Assembly (NCBI GenBank): GCA_034359265.1
Contig: CP136896.1
Span: 69,637,501-69,701,500 of the forward strand
Reading direction: 5' to 3'
From: Canna indica
Lineage: Eukaryota; Streptophyta; Magnoliopsida; Zingiberales; Cannaceae
DNA length: 64,000 bases
Positions within the stretch are counted from its first letter, which is position 1. Each line of letters starts with the position of its first letter. The notes beneath the pieces are model-generated. The model had not been told where the DNA came from and did no database searches. It saw only the letters and a list, made by a program, of their open reading frames with translations. Below, in pieces: positions 55,155 through 64,000 of this stretch. Position numbers and translations under genes: made by a program.

Positions 55155-55276
55155 GCGAAGGGTGCATCGCTGGGCACTCTCTTCTTTGGCAGCGGCGGCG
55201 GCCGCCGCCGCCAATTAATGCAGGCACGTCCATCGAGCCACTGCCAAAGGAGATTTGCCCAGCTATTCACCTTCGC
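55155..55276 (+). ncRNA. MIR399: MIR399 precursor hairpin (plus strand)
   Basis: The 5' arm gcgaagggtgcatcgctggg, continuing to ctttggcagcgg, pairs over about 40 bp with the 3' arm, whose reverse complement reads gcgaaggtgaatagctgggc and on to ctttggcagtgg. The mature strand (55242-55262) starts TGCCAAAGGAGATTTG and ends CCCAG, as I recall for rice miR399e/f. The loop carries a GC-rich ggcggcggccgccgccgcc tract that can itself form a short stem. Small peptide frames overlapping this hairpin are not genes. Function as for the opposite copy: targeting PHO2 in phosphate starvation. Confidence 0.93.
55242..55262 (+). ncRNA. miR399: mature miR399 (second variant)
   Basis: 21 nt in the 3' arm, starting with U. 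The star lies at about 55172-55192 in the 5' arm. Seed and 5' half are identical to the first variant; the 3' half differs. Confidence 0.9.
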
Positions 55277-56728
55277 TTATACATCATATGGATATCCAAC
55301 TCCTCTCTCTCAGTTAGTAGATATATAATATTCAAGGTAATTAAGGTGGGACTTCCAGCTAGCTAATTAATTATATATTTTAATTCTTAGCTTGTGTATA
55401 TAATAGTATATATATATATATATATATTAATTGTTTAATATATTCAGTGCTGTGTATAATGTTGCAAGGTCGAACTTCCGCGTACCTCGATCTTTTCTTT
55501 CAAGCTTACATCAGCACCCAATTACGATATCCATATATGACCTCCTCTCTTGCGACATGCATGACAGAAATCATCACTGGGAGTACTTCTCTCCAAGTAA
55601 ATTATAGAAGTGTTATCGGGTGCGGACCCACACTAGGACTAGGGGTCACCGATCTCCTAAATTTTTTTAAAATATTAAATATTAAATATTAAATATAATT
55701 TAATAATTTTAAATATATATATATATAATAAAATAGTATTATTATTATTATTATTTTCAATTTCTTTTACTGAAGTATATTCATAATCTAGTGATTAATT
55801 ATTTTAATTTTTGCTTATAAATCTTAGGTTCTAATCTTATCTTTTGTCTTTTATATTTATTATTTACTTTTTTTTCGTAATGGCTAAATATAAAATCTGA
55901 TTTTTTAATTAAATTTTTTTAAAAATTTTCTCTATTGATTTCTCACTTAACTCTAAATTTTTCTCTATTAGTTTATAAGCTAAATTCAAAATTTTCTCTA
56001 TTAATTTTTTACATCTAAAGCTCTCATGTTGATTTAATTTATTTTTAATATTTTTTTCTATGCTATTATCCATGCTCCTACTATAAAGTTTGTGAACTTT
56101 TGAGTATGAGTTATTCAATATATGATTGAATAATTAATTTTTTCATCAAGCATCCAAGAAAATGAATAAAATTATGTTATATTTCATCTATGATTGTGAA
56201 ATTTATTTAATTGAGAATCCAAATCTAAAATACATCTATATTAATTAATATAATACATTTTCACGGTGTCAAGTTAGTTTTTATTTTTAATGTAATATTA
56301 AGTAATATTAATGCAACAAAGAACAATTATTTTTTGTATGTATTTGTAATTTTGTTAATTTCTTACTAATTTTTTAGTTTTTTTCATATAGCTTCATAAA
56401 GTTGGCACTCGAGATGAGTAAGGCGATGACCGCATCATAGTAGAGCTTGCTTTGAATAATTAAGATGCATGAATTTTCACAAGAGCTTTAATTATTTTTA
56501 ATTTAAATATTTTAACAATATTTTTCAAAATATATAAAAAAAAAAATGTACTATTATAAATTATGATTTTAATTAAAAAAATAAAAAAAAATAAAAAAAA
56601 AAATATTTATTAAATTTTTATATTCTAAATAGAAATGTCTGCATCTGCCACGGGATGTTATTACTTATTAGTGCAGGGTTGTTACGTATAAAAAGATAGA
56701 CAATATTTTAATCAAAAAATATTGTAAG
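55277..56728. other. spacer between MIR399 and the tRNA gene
   Basis: No gene recognised. (TA)n at 55407-55427, AT-rich low-complexity DNA at 55660-55760 and 55900-56100, where a tttctctatt-a-tttt phrase recurs four times at about 50-bp spacing. Confidence 0.4.
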
Positions 56729-56802
56729 CGACCACAGTGGGAGTCGAACCCACGACCTTTTGATCCGAAGTCAAACGCGCTAATCCACTGCGCTATGCGG
56801 TC
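56729..56802 (-). tRNA. trnR-UCG: tRNA-Arg, anticodon UCG
   Basis: On the minus strand a full cloverleaf of 74 nt: acceptor GACCGCA pairs with TGTGGTC plus discriminator G; D arm GCGCAGTGGATTAGCGC; anticodon stem-loop TTTGA-CTTCGGA-TCAAA with anticodon TCG; T arm GTGGG-TTCGACT-CCCAC. Internal A and B boxes (TAGCGCAGTGG, GGTTCGACTCC) look intact. A TTTTTT tract about 10 nt past the 3' end serves as RNA polymerase III terminator. No intron. Nuclear cytosolic tRNA for CGA arginine codons. Confidence 0.95.
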
Positions 56803-56904
56803 ACGAGGTGATACTAGCACTTATTAAAAATATAAATGACTATTATTTTATACAAAGTACTTATTGGCATATATGTATCTGTATACATTCTGTAGCGTGC
56901 GTAT

Positions 56905-57415
56905 TTAAAGCAGCATTGCGTAGAGGAGTTGATTCCATGCATCGGGGACTCCAGGGAGGCACCAGTGGCTGCAGTCCTGGAATTGCAGAGTGGACGTAGT
57001 AGCTAGTGGACTAATGGTGGCATTCTTCTGACGGAAGAGGGACTCCCATGGGCTTCCACTCTGTAATTTGGTGTATCGATCGCAATCCTTGGGCTTCCAC
57101 CTTAATTTGGTGTATCTGAGATCTGGCCGGCCGGCCATTACTAAAGCAGTCAAAGGCTTCGTCGACCAAAGGACAGGACCCCGGCGGATGCATCGGACTC
57201 GATTCGTCGTACTCCCATCTCCCGTCGAAGATATCGCAACTCGCCACCGCATCATTCTTGATCTTTTCGATCTCTTTCTTGGCGGTCGAGGGAAGGACCT
57301 GCATGTCCACTAGTGTAATTAATAGCGACGCCATCCCAAGGAAGTAAGCTTGAGCGGCCGCCGGAGATTGTGATGGTGATGGTCGGAGTCTGAGGGCTAA
57401 TGCAGAGGAGGACAA
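56905..57415 (-). pseudogene. TBL (trichome birefringence-like) gene relic, internally deleted
   Basis: The minus strand encodes the PMR5N segment of plant polysaccharide O-acetyltransferases: [38 protein letters not shown] small insertion in the ggccggccggcc tract then breaks the frame; the alternative frame continues with [16 protein letters not shown] local duplication of tgggcttccac...aatttggtgtatc (57049 and 57090) follows. The sequence then jumps directly to the C-terminal signature [20 protein letters not shown]. The GDS motif with the catalytic Ser and several hundred residues between are missing; the DxxH motif is kept. A long first exon of a TBL gene fused to its last exon by deletion explains this best. 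Confidence 0.85.
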
Positions 57416-58161
57416 CGAGGAAGACGATAAAGAGGAAGAGGGATCATATGGTCGCCCCGAAGGCTCGAAAAAAGAAGGAAATTGAATGAAGACGTACGAG
57501 GCCTGAGCAAGTCGGTGGCGACAGCGTAATTGGAGAAGGAATCCAACGCCATGCGCGCTCCTGTGCTTAATTAGCAGCTCGATTTATGTTTCTTCTTCTT
57601 GTCCATAAATCGATCGGTCATAATGTATATATAAGCAATGAGACTCAAGAGTACTCAAAACAGTCATGCATAGCACTTATGCTTATTCTTTGAACAGGTA
57701 AAGTTTTTAACGAGGCCTAGCAAATTAGCAAATCTCTTTGTACCCTTCCTTTGGGGGCGCTTAGTTGTGACTTGTGAGCCTTGTAAGCTCCTTTGCAACA
57801 CTTATAATGATAAAGGATATCAAACGATTCAAACCTTCACGCGCTCACAAGTTAATGATATTTTTTCCACTTAATTTTATTCATATATTTAATCAATCAT
57901 ATAACTAGTAAGGTAAGTAAATTTATAAGAAAAAATTGATAAATCAATCTCAAATTATAAACTAATTAATAAATCTATCCAAACTTTTTTATATTTACAC
58001 CAAATTTATCTTAAACTTACTAATTCATATCAATTATATTTATTAATGTAATTATTTATTTGTTAATGTATATTAATGTAATTATTAATTGTTGAATATT
58101 TGCTAATGTACTAATTATTAATTGCTAACGAAACAATCTCATCATCAAAATATATATATAC

Positions 58162-59095
58162 ATAGGAAAAAATATATTTTTGGTCCCCTAGCTTCCTCTA
58201 ATTTTGGTTTTGATCCTATAGTTTCAAAATTTTAGTTTTAGTCCCCACACTTTACTTTCGTTTAGGATTTGGTCTCTACCGTTAAATAAGATTTAAACGG
58301 TGCTGACGTGGATAACATGTGCTGACTGGACAATGCTGATGTGGAGCCTACAGGGACCAACTTTGTAAATTATAATGACTAAAACTAAAATTTTATAAAC
58401 AATGATGACTAAAACCAAAATTTTGTAAACTATAGGGACTAAAACCAAAATTTAAGTAATTATTTTTCCTAATAAATATAAAAAATTATATGATATTACC
58501 TAGCCCGGCTAAGCTTGGCTTGAAAAAATTCGTCCCCAACCAGGCCGGGTCGGGCACGCGGGTCGGGCACGAATTTTTTCGGGCTGGGTCGGTCACAAAT
58601 TTTTTCGGGCTGAGTCGAGCATGAACTTTTTCGGGCCGGGCCGGGTCAGGCACGAATTTTTTCGGGCTGGGTCGAGCACGAATTTTTTTTGGGCCGGGTC
58701 GGGCACAAATTTTTTCGGGCGGGGTCGGGTCGTACACGAATTTTTTCGGGGTGGGTCGGGCACGAATTTTTTCGGGCCAGGCCAGGTAATATCATATAAT
58801 TTTTTATATTTATTGTGAAAAATAATTACTTAAATTTTGGTTTTAGTCTCTATAATTTACAAAATTTTGATTTTGGTCCTCATAATTTATAAAATTTTGA
58901 TTTTAGTCCATATAATTTACAAAGTTGATCCCTGCAGGCTCCACGTCCACGTCAGCACCGTTTAAATCTTATTTAACGATAGGGACCAAATCCTAAACGG
59001 AAATAAAGTGTGAAGACTAAATTCAAAATTTTGAAACTTTAAGAACCAAAATCAAAATTGAAGAAAAGTACGAGGGACCAAAAGTATAATTTTTC
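58162..59095. mobile_element. foldback element with inverted arms of about 320 bp
   Basis: The left arm (58162-58497) and right arm (58796-59095) are inverted copies. For example, tttaaacggtgctgacgtgg on the left matches ccacgtcagcaccgtttaaa on the right, and tggtttta/taaaacca-type words recur through both. Ends read atttttggtcccct and aggg-accaaaagtataat. Similar wording marks the 26.8-kb element, so both may belong to one Mutator-like MITE group. The unusual part is the centre, a GC-rich minisatellite. Confidence 0.8.
58498..58796. repeat. 26-28-bp GC-rich minisatellite inside the foldback element
   Basis: About eight imperfect copies of gggtcgggcacgaattttttc with variants (cacaaatt, catgaact, aattttttttgg). 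The first partial copy is in inverted orientation (aaaaaattcgtccc near 58524). The base composition is far from that of the AT-rich arms. Open frames through it encode repetitive Pro/Arg- or Gly/Phe-rich peptides and are not considered genes. Confidence 0.9.
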
Positions 59096-59804
59096 TTTTT
59101 TTTTATTAAGATTTGTCACATCAATAAATATATATATATATAAAGATTTGTAGCTAATGTCCCCCTCCTTTTATTAAATATTGCGTTCTCAAATACTAAT
59201 ATTTATTTTTTAATTCTTTTCATTAGTATATGCTGATATTTGTTGACGTGCATAAGAAAGTTCCTGTTTTGAAATTGTTCCAAACACATTAGATCTAACT
59301 AGGTGATAAGCTAGAAATGATCATTTTAGAAAAAAACCTGATACACTAACAATATCACATTATCAATAAACGAAAGTTTACTGCTCGGTAAGGACCATAA
59401 CAACATGATTCAATTGTTAATCATTCAAAAGTTCATATGTTAAATAAAAAATAATTAAATAGATTTGTGAAAATGCTAAAAAATCAAAGTATATTTGTAA
59501 TTAAATTATATGAAATAATAAGAACAAGCATACAAATTATTTTGGTAATGTGTATAAATATAGTGATATACAATATTCCTAATAATATAAATATTAATTA
59601 CATACTAATTTAAATTATGCATTATTTTATTCCTAATTTTCTAATATTTAATTTTTGGGGTATAAAGGCAAATTTTATTTGTAATTCCGCCGATAAATTA
59701 ATCCCAACTCCCATGCCATGCCATGCCATGCCATCGGGATTACAACAACAATTAAGCAAACGATTCTAACTTGGCGAGTAACTAAAGAGGCACTACGCTC
59801 AACA
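59096..59804. other. AT-rich spacer and 3' flank of the CRM gene
   Basis: No gene recognised. An atgcc tandem repeat (about 59710-59732) lies close to the CRM stop codon, probably in its 3' UTR. Confidence 0.45.
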
Positions 59805-62800
59805 CTACAAAGCTTCATCATCGTCGGAATCATATGAGTCACTGTCATCATCATCTTCAGAATCAAGAAATGAATCTTCCTCTTCCATCTGAAATGAGGG
59901 ATAACATAAGAACAGATGAGTGCATGAAAGGTAAAGATCAAAGTATAACATATTACTTGGCTTACGCGTGAAGCATCATCCCATAGAATATTTTGCTGGT
60001 CATCAGCAAATATATCTGTATCTTCTGAGATTCCCTGCACAATATTCAGAATAATATCAAGTTTCATAACCAATCATTCAAAACAAGTTTTTTTTGTTGA
60101 CATGACGCTAGAAAACAAGATTTTCCATATCGTGCACCAACTTTAGAAGCATAGGAATCAAAGATGCAAAGATAAATACTCCATTGTACCTCAGCTATGT
60201 GAGAGCAGAATATGTATTTATTAGTTCATGCATGAGAATGTAGAATGAAATGCAACTCTTGGACGGCTGGTATTATCTTAAAACACTGGAAGGAAAGAAT
60301 ATTTAAACACTCAAACCTTGGAAAATATTTCCTCAATGTGCTAGAATCAAGTATTCATTGTTTGTTGTTTAAATTAAAATACCTAGCTTTGGAGGTTTGG
60401 AACACCTTAGAAGATCAAGAGTTAATTTGATTAAAAACCTACTTAATAAAAATTAGAAATTCGAAAAAAGGGCCAATAAATGTAAGAAAATCTACCTAGT
60501 ACCAATCTATAAGAATGAAGTAGAGAATTAAAAAAATCTCTAATTATAAGGAAAATAGTTAATGAGTTAAACTATCAAACTTGTTTAAAAAGAGTGACTA
60601 AAGGGATCGGACATATTTCCGGAATTAGTTTAGTTTTATGCATAGGAAATCAACCATGATGCAATTTATCTACTCAGACAATTGATGGAAAAACATAGAG
60701 AAAGAGAAGAGGAAATATTTGCATATGGTTTTTATTGACTTTAAAGCGCCAAAAGAATCCCTAGAGTTATGCTGGATTTTAGAAAAAGAGGAGTTTTTAT
60801 TTAGATGAGATAAAGTATATATCTGAAAATTGCAGTTACTACTATAAGGATTATAATAAGTGCCTCCAAATTTCCCATTGTTAAAGTTGATTGGATGACC
60901 AACTTTTCCAAAAACTTGAGCCGTTAGGAAAGAGACCAAACTCAAGCCCAACAAGTGGATCGACTTAACTGAGGTGGAAGATAATTTTTTTTAAAACACT
61001 GATGCTAGGAGGATTAGAACTGAGGCCTTCCTACTCTAATACCATGTTAAAGATGTTAGGAAAGAGATCAACTGGTTGGTAATGGATGAAGTTGTTGGTC
61101 ATGCTCAAGAGAAAACCCCAGTCTATGTTATTTTCCAATGATACATGTTGTTGAAATTAATTCTACATTCCAATTATAGAGGTAAGGTTGGGAAGCTAAA
61201 TAATTTAGGTTTAAGTAGAACTAAGACTGAATATATGAAAATGAAGGTGGTCAACTGAATGCTTGTAATTGCAAATTGCAAGTAATACTTGCAAGCAACC
61301 CAACATTTAAGTTGCAATTTGACTTGTAGGCAACCCAATGTCCCTTTAAAAAGATAGAATAAGAACTGTTATGTATTATAAACAACTAGGTGTAGTTCCA
61401 ATAGATGATAAAATAAGAGAATAGTATATAGAGTTGTGGCTATAGGATCTAAGCTTATTGAGAAGTCAAATCACGGGATAAATTTCTCTGTTATGCTCTT
61501 CTAAAAATCATGAAAAATATATATTACATAAATGATAAATTATCATAATTCAAAAATTAAACAAGTAATATATCATACATTATACCATGATAGGAGCTAA
61601 ATATATTGATCTCCACTACTAGAAATTATGCAATCTGTGATGGCTATTTTGCATGATTTATAAATGCCCGAAGAAGACCTATAGATGCAGTAGTTAGATA
61701 TAGTAAACTTATTATTGATTAATGGAGGAAGAGGGGTAAAAGAAGACAGAAGAAAATTTAATATGAAACAATTAATGTGATTTAAATGCCTGTGGTGTAC
61801 CGTGTAACACGAGATTTAACTTTTACATGGGGGTTGTATGATAGGAAAAGATTCATTAAGCCAACCCAAATATTTGGGACTTATAGCTTGTTGTATATAA
61901 CTAGCTTGGACCAATGAGACTTGATAAAAAAGAATAGATGTCATTTAACATTCGTTTTATAGGATAATTTCTTTTCCTTTCCTCTGGACATGTTCTGTTG
62001 GCAAGTTGACGAGCACTGCCATAAGACCAAGGTACTATTAGTACATCTAACTAGGCACGAAGTTAAGAAAATGCTCAGTTTTCTATCATTTATTTAGAAG
62101 GGCAAAACCTACCGATGGCAGGCCCCAGGGACCCACCATGGGCATTATTAGCTTATTATGATTACCATTTTCTATTTTGTTTTAATTGTTGAGAATAGTT
62201 ATCTCTTAATCTGTTTTATTGAATATATAAAGGCCCTAAGGGCTTGTTTGTTTCATAGGATAGAGGGGAATAGAATAAGATATGAATTTTTATCCATGGT
62301 TGGTTAGTGCATGGATTAGAAGAAAATGAGATTAAAATAATATAAAATTGATACTATATCCAATAAACATTGGATTTAAAAATACTATTCAATTCTACCT
62401 TTCATTTATTATCCTATCCTATCCTATCATATCCTATCCAATCCAACCATAAATATATTTTTTTAGGAAAATAATCTTGTATTTATCAAAAGTTTAGTAT
62501 TGAGAAGATAGCTTGAAATGAATAAGAATTTTCCCTTTTAGTTTCCTCTCTCACCCAGTTCTGCATCACCTTGGTCATGACAGCCTTAACAGTTCCTGCT
62601 GCCCACCATGAAGATGATTCAAATCTGATGGCATGCAGATGTTCCAAAAATTGTCTCACATTGAAGATTGTGTTGTAATCAAAATTTGAATTCTTTCACT
62701 TCCCAATTCTGCCCTAGGTTCAGAAGAATTTCTAAAGGTTAACGCTAGACATTCAGAGGATAATGTGACATAGCAATGAGATTGTTGTATACATTGTGCA

Positions 62801-64000
62801 CAAAGTAACAAACTACATTTTATCTTTGATAGAAAAGCATGCAATCTACATGGAAATATTAGGTGATTTCAAAAATATAATTTAGGCATTTTCTAGACAG
62901 GAAAAATTCACTTGTATTACAGCATAAATTTTCAGTCTCAACTTTGCTAAAGGGTATAATGATGTTGGTACATACCAGTTCCTCTTTCAGTTGTCCTATG
63001 TTTTTCTCAAGCTCAGATATGTGTTGGCTAAGGGCCTGCATCAAAAATTCAGAAAGTAAAAGCATTTGAGGTTGAAGTATCTTGTAAAAAAAATTGAGGA
63101 TAATTATCCAATAGCATTTCTCTTTCTTGCAACTCTCAGAACAAAGAGATTGAAAATACCTCATGGCGCTGGATTGCTACTGCACGTTTTAAAGCTTTTG
63201 CCTTTGTTAGAAGATTTCTAGGTCGCAAGCTGATAGGCCGCTGATAATTCTTCCCACGATAATAAATAAGTGCAAAACCTTTGGGGACACTCTCTATTGC
63301 CACTAAAATCCCACCGCTCTCATATTCCAGTAGTCCTGCAGTGTCCTCAACAAAAGATAAGGTCTTTTGTTTTGATATCAATTTGACAAGTTCTCTATGC
63401 TTCCAATGCAAGTGCATATTTTCAATCACACCATCAAAAACACCACGAATTCCTGTAAATGGAGTTAGAAAATTATCAGGTTAAAAGTTGAAAGCCATAA
63501 CCGGATAACCCCAAATCATAACAAAACTGACCAAGTGGCAGATATGCCTTCATCCGCAAACCAATTCTCCGAAATACAGATCGTTCTTCATCAGTGATAA
63601 TTTCTTGGTCATCACATGGATCGACAGGAACCATGGATGCTTCAATCTTTGCAAGCAATTTCTCAGCTCTGGCCTTCTTTGCTTGAGCCTGCCCACACAA
63701 TGACAAGAAATATCTTAAGCTTAATACTAAGGGATCCCTTAAAAAGGAGTACAACCAAGTAAACAAGGCAAAATAGTAAAAAAGTCCAGAGCCCAGAACG
63801 TGCAACATGGATAAATCCAAATCACTGATACGCAATACAAAAGAATCACTCAGAAAGGAGAAGTACAACCAAGTTAAAAAGGAAAAATTTCTAAAATTAA
63901 ATAGAGCCCAGAATGTGCAACATGGATAAATCTCAAATACTAATACATCACAAAACAAGCACAATCGTTTAGGGAAGATAGGTAAGAATGTAAGAGCAAG
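59805..64000 (-). CDS. CRM-domain chloroplast intron-splicing factor (CFM3-like), 3' part; runs off the right edge
   Basis: Visible minus-strand exons: 63688-63532, 63452-63160, 63035-62976, 60034-59966 and 59888-59805. All phases agree and borders are GT-AG. They encode [20 protein letters not shown], a full CRM domain ([20 protein letters not shown], then [77 protein letters not shown]), a short coiled-coil [16 protein letters not shown], and an acidic tail ending [30 protein letters not shown] domains bind group II introns in plastids and mitochondria. The earlier CRM domains and transit peptide lie beyond 64000. CFM3 is the best guess; CFM2 or another multi-CRM protein is possible. A small exon in the 2.9-kb intron could have been missed. 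Confidence 0.9.
61080..61900 (+). pseudogene. RTE-type LINE relic in the CRM gene intron, opposite strand
   Basis: On the plus strand, degenerate pieces occur in the order of a plant RTE LINE: MLFSNDT (61124-61144; from the reverse transcriptase FADD box), [14 protein letters not shown] (61205-61246; the conserved LSRTKTEYM segment), and a 3' end with the wording cattaagccaacccaaatat then ttgggactta (about 61838-61870), typical of RTE 3' termini. Frames are full of stops. It lies within the intron between 60034 and 62976 and antisense to the host gene. Confidence 0.75.
62232..62470. mobile_element. possible MITE fragment with tatcc repeats, in the CRM intron
   Basis: Begins gggcttgtttgtttcatagg, a typical start for plant non-autonomous elements, and contains a run of tatcc units (62410-62440) that partly complements the ggatagagg near the start. 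The right end is not well defined. Confidence 0.35.
63730..63935. repeat. tandem duplication of about 120 bp in a CRM gene intron
   Basis: aaggagtacaaccaagtaaa (63745) through cagaacgtgcaacatggata recurs as aaggagaagtacaaccaagt (63856) through cagaatgtgcaacatggata. The copies differ by a few substitutions and small indels. Located upstream of the exon starting at 63688 on the gene strand, within an intron. Confidence 0.8.

Noticed and set aside
55130..55366. Short open frames over the GC-rich tract
   Set aside because: They coincide with the MIR399 hairpin; the fold and the mature sequence explain the region better.
57480..57560. Possible extra coding segment (MALDSFSNYAVATDLLRP) upstream of the TBL relic
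   Set aside because: It opens with a good ATG and ends at a donor-like site, but it does not resemble TBL N-termini and cannot be tied to the relic; left unannotated.
58486..58818. Open frames on both strands encoding repetitive Pro/Arg or Gly/Phe-rich peptides
   Set aside because: They are read through the 26-28-bp minisatellite and end at its borders; no start context, domain or splice support.

Overview
The window is nuclear DNA from a flowering plant. Evidence for this is multi-exon genes with GT-AG introns, plant-specific families (class II trehalose-6-phosphate synthase, STICHEL-like, OVATE, group IIe WRKY, chloroplast CRM-domain protein), MIR399 hairpins, a nuclear tRNA-Arg, and AT-rich spacers full of MITEs and LINE relics. 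Several first exons (TPS, OFP, RAB, WRKY) are strongly GC-rich at third positions and become less so downstream. That pattern, and the sequence of one miR399 copy, point to a monocot, probably a non-grass commelinid; this is inference.

Layout. 0-5 kb: a ten-exon gamma-glutamyl hydrolase gene (+). 6.3-7.3 kb: a single-exon OVATE family protein (-). 8.6-17.7 kb: AT-rich inverted-repeat elements and a decayed PIF/Harbinger transposon carrying a 1.4-kb minisatellite. 20-24.2 kb: a class II trehalose-6-phosphate synthase of TPS7 type (+). 24.2-32 kb: gene-free, with a foldback element. 32-40.1 kb: a STICHEL-like, DnaX-related AAA protein (+). 41.4-44.8 kb: a RABA1/RAB11-type small GTPase (+). 46.1-47.1 kb: a group IIe WRKY factor (-). 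48-53 kb: AT-rich DNA with a MITE and an L1-type LINE relic. 53.9-55.3 kb: two MIR399 hairpins transcribed away from each other. 56.7 kb: tRNA-Arg(UCG). 56.9-57.4 kb: a broken TBL (trichome birefringence-like) gene. 58.2-59.1 kb: a foldback element with a GC-rich minisatellite at its centre. 59.8 kb to the right edge: the 3' half of a chloroplast CRM-domain splicing factor gene (-), whose largest intron holds an RTE-type LINE relic.

The protein genes are ordinary housekeeping or regulatory genes with no common pathway. The most notable region is 53.9-55.3 kb. There two miR399 precursors, which yield different mature miR399 variants, lie head to head about 1.05 kb apart. Four matches to the PHR1-binding P1BS consensus lie between them and one more just beyond. 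This looks like a compact phosphate-starvation module. All exon models were made by eye from reading frame, splice consensus and family knowledge; no transcript data were available.
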